Source of the DNA: Ligula intestinalis
Lineage: Eukaryota > Platyhelminthes > Cestoda > Diphyllobothriidea > Diphyllobothriidae
Assembly (NCBI GenBank): GCA_036362985.1
Contig: JAYGXS010000002.1
Location: 95,067,559-95,131,558 of the forward strand
Direction: 5' to 3'
DNA length: 64,000 bases
The translations under genes were made by a program, and so were the position numbers. This document shows positions 44,401 to 55,299 of this stretch, piece by piece (within the stretch, counting starts at the first letter, position 1; every line of letters starts with the position of its first letter). The notes under the pieces are model-generated. The model was given only the letters and a program-made list of their open reading frames with translations, ran no database searches and was not told the DNA's origin.

Positions 44401-45050
44401 TTATAGTAAATTGGATTCAATGTATGCATGTAAAGAGAGTACACAGAACCATACCCGACTGGTCGGTCTACTCGAAAAGCCGCTTCCAATGCTCAGTTGC
44501 ACTATTCTTAGGATTCTTAAAGAAATTTCAAATACAATGATTGTTTTGGCAACCAATAATAATTTATATGATCCAGATGTGAAACACCAGGCAGCCTCAA
44601 TGGCATTAGTACCTACCACAACAAATGTCAGGCTTGAAGATGGCAAATCCTCCAATGGTTTGAGCAACGAGTTCCCACCAACAGAATAAAAATAGTCTTG
44701 GAAGCCCGCGGGAAGCTTCTAGTCCGAGCTTTTAACTGGAAACAGAGGTCAGTGCGAGATCAGTTATAAAAAAGGTGACAGGGCTTAGAACAGGAACGTT
44801 TCAGTTCGATCCAGACATGCCATTTGTCAGAGAATCCTGGGCTCTTTCGCTTATTTCTGACTCGACGCACCGAAATGAGTGCACGTTTATCTCATCTTTT
44901 GTACATTTCCCGTTTAATCTGAGAATTTTGTCGTTTTCTGGGTACTTTTGCTTTGTTTCAGTCATCTTCCCGCAGTATAAAATGGTTATTGACTGTGTCT
45001 ATAATCTCTGATTTAATTCAGGCAATGAAAGCTCTGTAAATGTTTGAAAA
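44401..45050. other. No recognisable gene
   Basis: Small open frames on both strands at 44.4-44.69 kb overlap each other and carry no motif. Nothing supported. Confidence 0.35.
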
Positions 45051-45054
45051 ACGT

Positions 45055-45560
45055 GCAGAGACTCAATTTAATGTCGGAATTATCCTAGGTGATTTTAATC
45101 TGCCAGACATTGACTGGCATACCAATAGCTGTTCGCCAAAACTTCAGAACTTGGTAGATACTACAGCAGTCGCTGGTTATTAAGCCCACCTTGGGCCCAG
45201 ACCGAATTGGGCTTAATAAGTGGCTGGGCTTATTAACCGTGGGCTTAATAACCGGCGACTGCTGTATTTCCTTTTAAAACATGTCCAACAGGTCAGTTCA
45301 GTGACTAGAAATAACAGCATATTAGATTTAATTTTTACACATGAGGTCCACCCGCTTTTTGTGAATTTCCATCGTGATCCTTTCACAAGTGATCACGCAC
45401 TGATCTGCTACTGTTTTCCAGTCTCCCTTTCGAAAAAGCCTGACGTCACATGCAATAACCTCGACATTTCTAACGTAACCCGTTAATTAATAAATGAGTT
45501 CTTAAGCACCCTAGATTGGCATACCGTATTATCAACTAACAATGCAAATATTTTCCTGGA
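45055..45560 (+). pseudogene. LINE endonuclease fragment split by a MITE
   Basis: IILGDFNLPDIDW (about 45.08-45.12 kb) is the catalytic GDFN block of an APE-type LINE endonuclease. After a 101-bp insertion, SVTRNNSILDLIFTHE and FTSDHALICY (45.30-45.41 kb) supply the RN.S.LDLI.T and SDH blocks. Two stops follow near 45.48 kb and no reverse transcriptase is attached. An old fragment. Confidence 0.65.
45164..45264. mobile_element. 101-bp Tigger/pogo-type MITE
   Basis: The element begins CAGCAGTCGC and ends GCGACTGCTG, with about 26-bp terminal inverted repeats ending at the word TTATTAAGCCCAC. It is flanked by TA on both sides (45162-45163 and 45265-45266). CAG...CTG tips with TA duplications are the signature of the Tigger/pogo branch of Tc1/mariner transposons. 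The centre contains two further copies of GGGCTTA. It sits inside a LINE endonuclease gene. Confidence 0.7.
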
Positions 45561-45929
45561 TCTATAGCAAAGTCTTACAGGAAAAAATGCCGGCTTTTAT
45601 TCTACATAATATTTTAAAATCACTTTCAGCTCTTTTTTCTGGTACACATTCTTTTTCCAAAATAGACTTCAATTCACGAAAGCAAGCTAGGGATCCGTCT
45701 CATATCTCTTTCTCATTTCCCATAAGGACAGCGCAGAGTTCTCGTGGAAGTCTCGAGATCCTCGAGGTGGGACCACGATAGGCCCTTGCCGATTTCCGAG
45801 GCCGTCATCAACGTGAAGAAAGCAGGAGAAGCCGCCTCGACTGCACTTATCAGTTATTGGTCGACATAAATGAGCTGCATGTATATGAGATACATTCGGT
45901 CCAGATACTAATTTCATAATTATACACTA

Positions 45930-46860
45930 CTCAAACGAAGCAAGTAATACTATAAGCTTACAATAGTTCCTTCGTCTACAGTAAGAATAGAACAGTTAGC
46001 TGGTGTTAGAGTGAGCACTGCTATAGTAATCTAGCTTCTCCTTAAAAACTTCAACGGAAATGGACATAAAAACATCCAGGGGCAGCGCATTACAAGCGTC
46101 AACCTTTCTATTACAAAATAATAACTTTCGCGTGTCTAGTCTGGTCCCTGTTTAACGTAGTTTGAAAGGATGACTTCTTAACTTCGTATTTGTTGCTAAC
46201 TCGAAGAAGTCGCCAGGTAGAAAACAGCACTCCTGACCGCGCATTATACAAAATGTTCGTTTCGGATCACCAAGTAACTGCCTATAACTTAAAGGAGACA
46301 GGTCGAGATTAGCTAGGCGTGTTTCGTACGGTAATGTGTCCTATCCGGTCACAAGTTTTGTTGCACGCCTTTGAAATTTCTCAAGGGAATTGTGGCCTTT
46401 CGCGGTCTAGGCATTCCATGTTTGGATAGCGAACTCCAGTTTTGGCCGCTCAAATGTTCCAGGGACCTTGGCAAAACAGTCTTTATCAAAAGCACCGAAA
46501 GCCCGTTTGACAAGATACGGGACAGACATCGCAGACTTGACTACTCTTGCACAATGCGGCGAACATTCGTTAAATTGGACGGTGGTTTCTGAGAAGAGGA
46601 TGGAATAACTCACCAAACTGTTCCCAATCATCGGCTCAATTGCCGGAAAAAGGCGATTCCCGATTACTGCTGTTAATTTCGGCCTTCGTTTGATCGAAGT
46701 CACCAGGCCAAATAGTCCTTCTAACCCTGATGGGCTGTTTGTGTACCGAAAATATTGAATAGTCCTGATGAAGGACGACGTGATCACTTCGACCTAGAGG
46801 AAGTAGAGTTTGCACCTCGTCGATGCAATCCAACGATTTCATGAGTACCATATCTAGGCA
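45930..46860 (-). pseudogene. CR1-like LINE fragment with internal deletion
   Basis: The minus strand from 46851 reads CIDEVQTLLPLGRSDHVVLH, the last part of an endonuclease (SDH). It then jumps within about 150 bp to CARVVKSAMSVPYLVKRAFG and FAKVPGTFERPKLEFAIQTW, the post-palm region of a reverse transcriptase. C-terminal residues similar to LSYRQL continue to about 46.0 kb. Everything from the start of the reverse transcriptase through the FADD motif has been lost. Related to, but distinct from, the 36.8-kb family. Confidence 0.6.
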
Positions 46861-47056
46861 GTTTTATTGCTGCCCCTCAAGCACCCTGGAGGGAAAAATA
46901 ACGTGTTGGTTTAGAGACGAACTGAGTGTCAGGGCCTGTAAATGCCGTTCGAATGCTTGCTCTGGATCACTTGCGTATGTTGAACCCCGCTTAATGAGCG
47001 GAGCATTGAGGTTACCCATATTCAAGACGTCAGGCCGAGCAGTTAATCTTGCTAAC

Positions 47057-47510
47057 TGTTGGGATGCTCGAACATGTCACCCAGACAGAGACACAGGCAG
47101 TCCGAGGTCACGTCGGAAGGGACAAGTCACGTGACCTTAAAAGGATGGACATTATGCCTGGACAAAGAAGGCGCACCTGAAGCCAGACTGCACTGAAGTC
47201 GAGCCGAACCGAGTGAGGTCACGCTAAGGTCAGACGCACAGGCGTGCGTTAGCGGAGTGCGTACGACGCACTGGGAGAGCCAATGGGGAACAAAGACAAC
47301 TGCCCCTTAAATAGCGAGGCTGCCAGCAGAAAGTGGACTCTGCTGTAGGACACGCTGCCGACAACACGACACTGCTGCTGAAGCGAGACAGACCACAGAA
47401 AGCCAGCTGCTGGACACACGGAACAGTGTTGATGTACTAGTACAAGTAACAGTAAAGTACTAGCTGTTATCCTATTCTGTCTTCTCTTCCTAACGCGTAC
47501 TGGGGGAACA
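47057..47510 (+). mobile_element. Solo LTR with 4-bp target-site duplication
   Basis: The segment begins TGTTGGGATG and ends GGGGGAACA, so its tips TGTT and AACA are inverted complements. TAAC flanks it on both sides (47053-47056 and 47511-47514). A TATA-like CTTAAATAG lies near 47306. There is no internal coding region, which fits a solo LTR left by recombination between two LTRs. The orientation is inferred from the TATA box. The family (Ty3 or BEL type) is not determined. Confidence 0.6.
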
Positions 47511-47514
47511 TAAC

Positions 47515-48050
47515 CGGTGTTGACACAGGAACACACCGCGGTTACAACTTTTACTCCTCTAGCAGACAAGCGTCAGCTTCAGACTAACTTCTAGAGGAGC
47601 GATACACGACCAAAACATCCAGGCTAAGTGATGCTAGTACCTTTATAGTAAGTCAGATAGCCCCAGTACTGAAAACGAACCGTTCCAGATAATGTAATTC
47701 ATAATTTATTGATATTTAGTAGATCTTGAAGAATGGGCTCTGTAAATATAATTCGTTAATCGAAAATTCTTCAGCCCCGGATTCCACCGTATTCCCCCGG
47801 ACTCCACCGGGCACCATCCACGGTCCAGTCCGGGGATTGTGCTGGCAGAGTATGGCCCACATGGCCATCTTCATACAAGCTAATATCCAAAAGTCTTGTT
47901 TTTGCTAAATTATTTTAATCGATATCTTAGCTAAAATGTTTTGATATTAACTTCGAACGGAAGCTTGAGGACACTGAAAACGCTGGAAAATCTATCGGCA
48001 TTCAAAGGTCAATCTGTAAGAAATTGTACTTAAGTAACAACAATATTCAG
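47515..48050. other. No recognisable gene
   Basis: Nothing recognised apart from a short CCCCGGA-type repetition at 47775-47840. Confidence 0.4.
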
Positions 48051-48060
48051 AGGATAAATT

Positions 48061-48099
48061 GGCGAACAGAAGTTTGTTTTCGGTAATTCTCATCAGGCC
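48061..48099 (-). ncRNA. Hammerhead ribozyme motif, left end
   Basis: On the minus strand GGC (48099-48097), intact core CTGATGA (48096-48090), a weak stem II, GAAA (48081-48078), a short stem III, C at the cleavage position and GCC (48063-48061) closing stem I. The catalytic core letters are all present; stem II has only one good pair. Confidence 0.5.
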
Positions 48100-48189
48100 T
48101 TTACATTTATATGGTAATTCTATTTGGCAGTTCTATTTTTTTGTACCAACCCGCATAATCTATTTGCTTAAATACTATATAAACGTAAA

Positions 48190-48228
48190 GGCCTGATGAG
48201 AATTATCGAAAACAAACGTATGTTCGCC
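48190..48228 (+). ncRNA. Hammerhead ribozyme motif, right end (intact core)
   Basis: GGC (48190-48192) pairs with GCC (48226-48228). CTGATGA at 48193-48199 is the perfect core. Stem II is 2 bp (GA with TC) around ATTA. GAAA is at 48208-48211. Stem III is 4 bp (AACA with TGTT) around AACGTA, and C48225 is the predicted cleavage residue. Minimal hammerheads with very short stems of this kind are known in Penelope-like elements and may act as dimers. Confidence 0.6.
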
Positions 48229-48242
48229 AATTCAGCTTCTGA

Positions 48243-49370
48243 AATTTTCAATGGGAATTTTCGCAAATTTGACTGATGAAAAGTTATGTTTATATAAAGA
48301 AAGTGGTGTGGTAGTTCATTGAAATTAAGGAGAGAGTTAAATTTACTGTTCTAATTAATAATAAATTTTACGTCTATGGAACTTGGAAATTATTTTAAAA
48401 ATTACTTTTTTCTTGACAATCAGTACTTTTATATATTTCTTTTAGGTTACAAATTCGCCTAAGCTTGTCCATTATTCTAAGTCAAAACTAATGTCGGTTT
48501 GCGAGTGATTATCAGTTTATCGCAAAGGTTGGCATGTTACACGATTTATGCGCCGAACTATAAGCAGATACGTGTGGATTAAAAAAGCATAAAGCGAGAA
48601 CGAGAGAGGGTTTATTTAGGTTACACGTTGTACGCACTTGTCACGAGCTAATAGCGTGCATGCGCGGGTACGCACGTTATCGAAAAGAACATCCACTGGA
48701 TAAAGACCAGATAACATAAATAGTGTGATCAATGACTTGTTGGCGAAGGAAATGCCCCAAATTCGCCTCGATATGGCCCGTGATAACGAGGTTTGTTCTT
48801 GGGATGATGAGCCTATAGAAATAAGTGGAAAGGGGGGCAATTTTATTTAACCCCGAAAAAATTGAGTGCGCCTTTGGAATACGCAATTTGATCGGCTGTG
48901 TAAAACCATTGATAAATGCGGCCAGAAATAACCTAGAAAGATAATATGTTTGAGTGTGTAGACATAGGAAAAACATGAAAGATTGAAAAACATACTTCGA
49001 AAACGACAAAAATGATGAGAAAAAACCATTCAGGCATGGCGGAAATTAAAAACGCAACTGACTGCCACTTACAAAATCCTGCATCTGCCCGTACAGATAT
49101 TCCCCGAACACACAATTCACCAAAACGACGGTGGTCCCTTGGACGGTTGGCCAGTGAAGTTATGAAACAGATATTCATAACTGTCAAGCGCTAAACTGAA
49201 CCTGTTAGCCATTAGCTCCTTAAACCAAGTAAATGTTTGCTAAATATTCTTCAAATACGTCTCTCGGTTTAGAGCACCCACACTGGTAATGACTAGCTGC
49301 ACACAAAGTGCACTTGCGAACGCTTGTTGTGACTAGCCCAAGCTGAAGTGCACTTGTGAGCACTTGCTGC
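48243..49370. other. No recognisable gene
   Basis: Open frames at 48616-48840, 48677-49009 and 48933-49187 (all minus) overlap in different frames and lack recognisable motifs. No repeat was recognised. Confidence 0.4.
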
Positions 49371-49374
49371 TTCT

Positions 49375-49505
49375 GGCTTCTGGAACAGCCAATCACGGGC
49401 CGACTCACACAGGACCTCATGTGACGACTGCCGAGCAAACATCACTTCAGACGCCGTCCGCTGGTTTGCGGCCGTTTGACAGTCAATTTCACCTTGCCTA
49501 TTCTC
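49375..49505. repeat. Dispersed repeat shared with 27.40-27.55 kb
   Basis: It shares 'cctcatgtgacgactgccga' and the flanking words with the repeat beside the RTE fragment at 27.4 kb. No coding part here. Confidence 0.45.
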
Positions 49506-49639
49506 CGCTTCCTTCTCCACAGAATAAGCTCTTCCTTCTCATCTGGCTTCCCAGGATTTATCTCATCTTCTAAAAAACTTGACTTGAAGATCGCAGTCGG
49601 CAGAGTTTAACTTATTTAACCCCTAACGACACTCTTTGC

Positions 49640-49835
49640 AGTGTAACGGTCATTGGCGTAGGATGGATTGTCAGTACACGCCAATACTGTGCAAAATTCC
49701 ATGTGATATCATAAAGAACCCTAAGGAAGGCACACTAGCCAGGAAGTTCTTTTAAAAAACCTGGACCAATACACTACAGCCCAGGGACATGAGGACATGC
49801 TACAATCGCACGGTGCACGTGGTCTCTAGCGTAAA
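49640..49835. repeat. About 200-bp dispersed repeat, copy 1
   Basis: 'cattggcgtagga.tgattgtca', 'gcaaaatt', 'tataaag' and 'acagcccagggac' occur in the same order at 51175-51370. Function and class unknown. Both copies are in the same orientation, about 1.5 kb apart. Confidence 0.5.
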
Positions 49836-49954
49836 CTGTTTTGGCAGAGCATAAGCAGTAGAAATAACCGTGCCAAATGCAGCGTCGCGCGCGAAAATAA
49901 GAGAAAGTTGGGCTACTGAAAATATTAAATGATTATTGTAAAGATTTATTAAGG

Positions 49955-50110
49955 ATGAAAGCGGCTTTACTAGGAGGACAGGGAGACAAGAAGGGTCGTT
50001 TCTGGCGTATGAGTCGTCATCAGCCAGGTATACCCAATCCCAGGTGTGGATCACCCGGCATGCGAACCCGGGATCCTTGGTGCTTGAGTGCAATACTCAC
50101 GATTGGATCA
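49955..50110 (-). repeat. tRNA-derived SINE, minus strand
   Basis: On the minus strand a tRNA-like head ('gtattgcactcaagcacc', B box 'cccgggttcgcatgccggg', whose T-arm-like stem is strong) is followed by the family core 'attgggtatacctggctga', 'acgccagaaacgaccc' and 'cttgtctccctgtc'. This is one of the clearer members. Confidence 0.55.
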
Positions 50111-50149
50111 ACTTAATGAAGCAAATCTACCAAATTTCCTAAATGATTA

Positions 50150-50350
50150 AGTCAGCCTAGTAGTCATTATGGTGGATTCTAGATGATTGCTTAGGAAATC
50201 CTGCCTAGCCAGTCAGCTTGTTCTTCCGTATTGGTTGATTCCATATGAGCGGTAAAGTTGGGCAGGTAAAATTTATCTGAGTGTGATTAAACTCACGGTG
50301 CAAGGCGTGGCATTTGCAGCTCAAATCGGTAGAGCGTTGGCTGCAGAAAC
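50150..50350. mobile_element. Palindromic element with tRNA-like arm, copy 4 (one arm lost)
   Basis: The loop ('gattgcttaggaaatcctgc', 'agtcagcttg', 'ccgtattggttgattccata', 'gagcggtaaagttgggcagg') and the right tRNA-like arm ('gcagctcaaatcggtagagc') match copies 1-3. The left arm is missing or too decayed to follow. Confidence 0.5.
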
Positions 50351-50414
50351 ACATTACCGACAAAGATCACTTCACTACATAGAAAACGATACTTTCCGAC
50401 CGATACAAAAATGA

Positions 50415-50545
50415 GCATGTCTGACTTCTTAGCCGTGATCGGCCAGCCATATTTAACCACAGCGGTAGCAATCCCCAAGGCTCGAACCGATGACCTTGTT
50501 AATTAGAAGTCCAAAACTCTAACCAATACGCCATGGGCATATTGA
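50415..50545 (-). repeat. tRNA-derived SINE, minus strand
   Basis: On the minus strand: A box 'tggcgtattggttagagttt', B box 'catcggttcgagccttggg', then the core 'tatggctggccgatcacggc' and 'taagaagtcagaca'. The order agrees with the family consensus. Confidence 0.55.
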
Positions 50546-51174
50546 CTTGCCGCTTTCGATAGGGAATATAAACCTATCGCTACGGAATTTATCGAAAGAT
50601 ACCTTTATGGTTTCTTCTGGGTTCTCGCCGGGAAAAACTCAAAAAATTCTGTATAAACCAATAACTTGAAAATGTCAACCTTGTGTGGCTATACAGGGCT
50701 AGGGGTCTTTTGAGTTGGCTGACCCTTGTCCTTTAGCTTATTTTGTAGGCACGCTTTTCAGGGGCAGGCCTAACGACCCTTTTTCACGCTGTCCTGAGTA
50801 CTCATCTCACGTTGCATTATCGATCGGTGCAAGCCTCACGTGTGATGAGATCGATTAAGCCGCCGGCCGTGATTAGTTCAGTCCAAAATTCACCTGGTCG
50901 ATTATTCATCTCCTGAGGCCACAATTTGATTGGCCCAATCTGCACGCTCTGCTTCCCATAAGTATGCTGCATTAGATATGCTAAAAGACTTCTACTTTTT
51001 CGCCCCTTCTTATTGCGTTATTTCTTAGGGGTTCAATCGAGGCGTAATTAAATTTTACCATTGCCGATTTTAGTTAACAACACAACAATTCTAATGAGCA
51101 GACAAAAAATACAACTTTAACTGGAAACCAAAACTTTGTAGCCGGTTAGGTTAAGAACATCCACGCTTTCCAAT

Positions 51175-51375
51175 ATGACGATCATTGGCGCAGGACTGAT
51201 TGTCACTACGCGTGAACACTTCGCAAAATTCGACTCGATATTATAAAGAGCCCAAGGGACGGTGCTCTAGACTGCAAGTACGTTTAAAAAGCAGCGACCA
51301 ATAAACTGCAGCCCAGGGACGCAAAGAACCTGTCAAAACCACACGCCGCACGCAAACACGTAGTCTGTAAGGTAA
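51175..51375. repeat. About 200-bp dispersed repeat, copy 2
   Basis: The partner of 49640-49835, in the same orientation and diverged by scattered substitutions. The AT-rich segment that follows to 51.6 kb has an open frame on the minus strand with no motif. Confidence 0.5.
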
Positions 51376-51599
51376 ACTAGGAACGGCGTGCTTTTTTATT
51401 TTTTGGCAAAATCAACGTTAGAAACAGCAGTGCCAATAACGTCGTCCAAAGAGTTGATTGAATGTGCCAAATTATCTGGATTGGAATTCTTGCGCATTTA
51501 TTACCACCCGTAGATATCTGTCCTACATCCAACACATAAATCAATATCCTTAGTGATATGGATTTAGGCTGAGGTACGCCTTCGATTTGAGAGGCCATT

Positions 51600-53320
51600 G
51601 GACCGTTTATTTTTGACAGCAGGTATTAGCAAACTGCACCGATATCGAGCTAAATACAAGTAATCTCAAGGTAGAAAGTTAAAAATTGCACATTTTTTGT
51701 GGACACTATTATAGCATATAGAATAATTCACCAATATATGCGAAAAAAACTAGCCTTTTGTCTGAAAGCAGCATTAAATAGCAGGATGTAAATCCTGGTT
51801 TATGCATTCAATAGGATATCCCTGGGCATTTTCTGCGTCATTTAACATTCACAAAAGCTGTTGATGAGGTCAAAATTAAAATAAATCTTTCAATATAAGA
51901 TAAGTCTGTACAGCAATAACTGATGATTACGTCCAAATTAAAATGAATCTTTAAAAAAGGGAAGGATTTAGAGCGAAATTCTTGAATGGTTTTTGAAGGA
52001 TGCGGAAATTATCATCCCTTTTGATTTGCGGATCTCTCTTCTGAAAATCTTCGAGTCTTCTGTAACAATTATAAATGTCGCTTCAGTTACCGTCTCTGGT
52101 AGGAAAAATTGCCAACTGAATAATAACGGAGGACCGATTAAGGGCGAATGATGTTGTGATGCCGTAGTGTGTTACCGACTTTCTTCGTCTCCTCCACAAC
52201 GACAGTTGCCGTTGCTGGTATTGTCCTAAACAAAGTTGGTAAGAGTCCATTGTACAAAGCACCAATGCCTTGAAGAAAAATATAGAAAGCAATTACTCTT
52301 CTCTATACAAAGAATTCAGACACCTTGTTATATATCCATAAAAAAGAAATCATTGCGTGGTTAAACTTAAGAATTGTTTACTATCGGCAGGACATCTATC
52401 TTACTTTCTTAGCAGTCTTGCTATTTCCGTCAGAGTTGAGTCGTCTTCCATACTTCGTGTTTTCTTTCATACTTAATGCTTATCAACAAGTGCATGTATG
52501 CATGCTTAATAATTCTACCCTGAGTGTAATTTGAAGAACCTAACAATTTAAGTTGGGAGCATTTTTTCTGACTTAATACTAAAAACTCGATCATATTATC
52601 GCAGGTAGACAGTTCCGTGTGTTTTTGGGCATTCTCACTGCTCGAATCAAAGAGCGTATGTTTGCTCATTCTGAACATTGTCCAGAAGCCGACTGATTTT
52701 GATTTTATTTAGCTGTCGGCCGTTGCAATATATTTTTCTTTTCGTTTTTCCTACCGTTGTTAATATAAATTATACAAATAGCGTACGGCTTCGGATATGA
52801 AGGGCTGTAGTTGCTGCTAGCGCCACTTGGAATCCATGAACAGCCACACGTGAATGTCCGCTGGATGCTGACCCACTGTGCCCCACTGCCGTTGACGTCA
52901 TGCCTTTGGGACCAGACGCAAACCTCCACATCTTGCCTTACCGGCTTGACCTTGATCCGTCCAATGAGATGCCCGTGTTAGGAGACTAACCTCATTAGAA
53001 GTTTGGCCTCAACCTGTCTGGACAGACCTCAATGACGTGGCTGCCGCTAGACATCACTTAGGTCCACGCCACTCTAGTGGACGAGGATGTTCTCCGGCAG
53101 TCAAAACTTCGTAAACAAAGCCTATTTGGTTAATTTCGTCACAGGATGAAGAGTATGACGTGGGAAAATGATAATCTGATTTGCATTTCCACCTAAGTAA
53201 TAGTTTCTACTAGAAGAAATATTTTAGTATTTTAGTCGATATTTTATGAGGTATCATGCTGCTCTAGGGTACGGCACTTACTTCAAATGAATTAAAAATT
53301 TTGCGTTCCAGGTATTTGCA
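51600..53320. other. No recognisable gene
   Basis: AT-rich to 52.7 kb, then a GC-richer segment (52.8-53.1 kb). No motif-bearing frame or repeat family was recognised. Confidence 0.4.
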
Positions 53321-53326
53321 TGAACG

Positions 53327-54352
53327 AGGAAGAAGGGTTGTCGAGCACCGGATCAATGCGTTTATTGTCCTGAGTTTTCGAAGTGCTACAGGGACACCGG
53401 CTGCCTTTCCGTGAGGTCCTCGTGAAGAGAAGCCCAACGATGACATTGAGACGACAGTTTACAGGAAAGCAACGATTACGGCACAACTTCTCAGTTTTCA
53501 CAGCAACCATCCGTTTGCCCAAAAACGAAGCTGTGCAAAATGGCTCTTACAACGGATGCAGACTCACTACAGCAGGTCAGAGGATAAGGTTCGCGAGGCC
53601 CGATTTCTCCGCGACCAATTCATGTGTAATGGTTATACAAAAAGCATTTTTGAACCGACGCCTACGAGTACGGCCCTGGAGGACCCAAACGGAGGAACCA
53701 CCGAGGATATGGCATGCCCTGCAATACATCAAGGATGTCTCAAAAGCGATTAAGCGCATCGCTGCGGAACCAGGCGTCGGAATTGCACAGCGTCCCAAGG
53801 CTACCATGCGTAGCGGGATATTTACAACAAAAGACCGGTTAAACCCCAATGAACAGTCCAGAGGAGTGTATCGCATCCCATGCTTAACTTGTCCTCATAA
53901 CTATACAGGGCAAACTGAATACATGCATGGTTCCCGCATGCACAAAAATAAGCTGGCTCTCAGATGGGGTGACGCACTGCCGCAAGTGGCGGCCTTCACC
54001 TACCAGACGGGTCACGAGTTTAACTTCGCAGCTGCGAGGATGGTCGTCCACTCCGGCAACAAGACAGGCTGATAATTAATTTTGGCCTTGGTCTCAGCTA
54101 AGAATTCATTCAATCGATTTATCGATCTGGCACCGGCATAAATCGCCCCGCGCAGGCATATCCGTACGGCCGACACTAGTGATTAGTGAGTTTCCTCCTC
54201 CTTCCCCGTAGAATAGTTGATTAGCTCCTATCTCCTATAACTGTTGCTTGTTTATAGTGGACGCTTTTACTTCTGAAAATGGACCCCCGCAAGGGCCCGA
54301 AAGCCCAGGACAATAAACAAATTGATCCAATGTTCGACAACCCTTCTTCCTC
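53327..54352 (+). mobile_element. Penelope-like element fragment with inverted terminal repeat
   Basis: The left end (53327-53382) is an inverted copy of the right end (about 54290-54352). Both contain CAGGACAATAAAC and GAAGAAGGGTTGTCGA on the appropriate strand. Between them is a plus-strand PLE gene fragment. The right end shows a hammerhead-like layout: CTGAAAA near 54273, a GC-rich stem, CCCGAAAGCCCAGG. Inverted partial copies at the 5' end are a known habit of Penelope elements. Confidence 0.65.
53440..54072 (+). pseudogene. Penelope-like RT thumb and GIY-YIG endonuclease
   Basis: RMQTHYSRSEDKVREARFL (frame from 53556) is the RT thumb block. The frame then shifts to IKDVSKAIKRIAAEPGVGIA, QSRGVYRIPCLTCPHNYTGQ (53.85-53.92 kb; the GIY-YIG core as GVYrIPC..C...YtGqT), RMHKNKLALRWGD and TGHEFNFAAARMV. 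GIY-YIG endonucleases nick DNA to prime PLE insertion. The catalytic palm (VDD) is absent, and at least one frameshift separates thumb and endonuclease. The nuclease core itself is well preserved, though the Arg after YTGQT is replaced. Confidence 0.75.
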
Positions 54353-54360
54353 AATCACTA

Positions 54361-55090
54361 ACTCCAAAGCATAAGGCCTGTTAAAAATTACTTAAAATAA
54401 GCCCGAAAAGGCTTGCTTACCATCCATTCTCAATATATTTAACAATTTTGGGATAAGTCATGATGGTGATGTTTCAAATGCTACTGTGGTAGCCTCAGAG
54501 GTCATAAGACAAGTGACAGACGTCCGTCCAATCTGAATTCGAGACTTTATCACGTCCAACGGAAAGATAACGGTCCAGAGACAGACAACACCGAAACCAC
54601 CAGTGATAGCGGTGCACACAGGACTCAGCTCATCGGTTGACTTGTGAGCTGTGAGCTGTCAGAAATCGTGCTGTCTCATTTCCGCCAGTGTAGAAAAATA
54701 TGCCGGGTAGCTCTCTGGCGAGGGTGCATCTGTAGCCCTTGTAGAAGCCTCTTGGTCCGTCTTCTGAACTGATTCCTCAGATTACGCTCCAAAAAGAACT
54801 ATACAACAATATTTCGTGTAGGACCAAGCTGAGCATATTTGGTAAACGTTGAAAACACAAACTTTAAAGCCAGAACCCGGCGAGGCGCCATGCAATAATA
54901 TTATTTCCGAAATAAGCTTCGCATTCTCCACGTTAAACTAATTTGATAATACAGTTTGTGTTTACAGTGGATTAAGCTGACTATATGCATATAGGCTGTA
55001 GTTTGTTTTCATAATGTTTCGGTCAGTGGAGCGCTGTTTTGTATCGTCTACAGTGAACTAGTCAACACCCACATGACTAAAAGACATTAG
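54361..55090. other. No recognisable gene
   Basis: Nothing recognised on either strand. Confidence 0.4.
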
Positions 55091-55099
55091 GCCGGACAT

Positions 55100-55297
55100 T
55101 TGACCTTTTGGTTAGCCGACAATTCAACCGTCGATTTCGACGATGTCGACTACGAGCCTCAGCAAGCTGAAGCAACGCGGGGGCTCCCACGGGAAGGTAG
55201 ACTTCCAGAGAATCTCACCCCTCCCACACCTCAACCCGATGTGACAGAGTTGGAGAGGCCGGAGATAAGAGAGGATGCAGGCGGCTGGCGCGACTAA
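55100..55297 (+). CDS. Acidic, Pro-rich open frame next to LTR-like sequence
   Basis: A 65-codon frame rich in Glu, Asp and Pro (VDFDDVDYEPQQ, LTPPTPQPDVTELERPE) ends in a stop right before sequence with a TATA-like CTATAAGAGCC (55351-55361). That arrangement would fit the C-terminal end of an LTR-retrotransposon polyprotein followed by its 3' LTR. I see no domain, so this is context only. Confidence 0.25.
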   Translation: MTFWLADNSTVDFDDVDYEPQQAEATRGLPREGRLPENLTPPTPQPDVTELERPEIREDAGGWRD

Positions 55298-55299
55298 AA

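Larger units (their letters stand above)
48040..48242. mobile_element. Short inverted-repeat element with a hammerhead at each end
   Basis: The arms (about 48043-48113 and 48170-48242) are inverted copies. Reading inward, both start TTCAGA..., then TTGGCGAAC, and reach the reverse complement of 'aggcctgatgagaatta' and 'taaaggcct'. The whole is about 200 bp with a 55-bp AT-rich centre and no coding part. The end sequence is the same family as the ends of the 551-bp unit at 18.6 kb. It is best seen as a minimal PLE-derived, non-autonomous unit. Confidence 0.65.
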
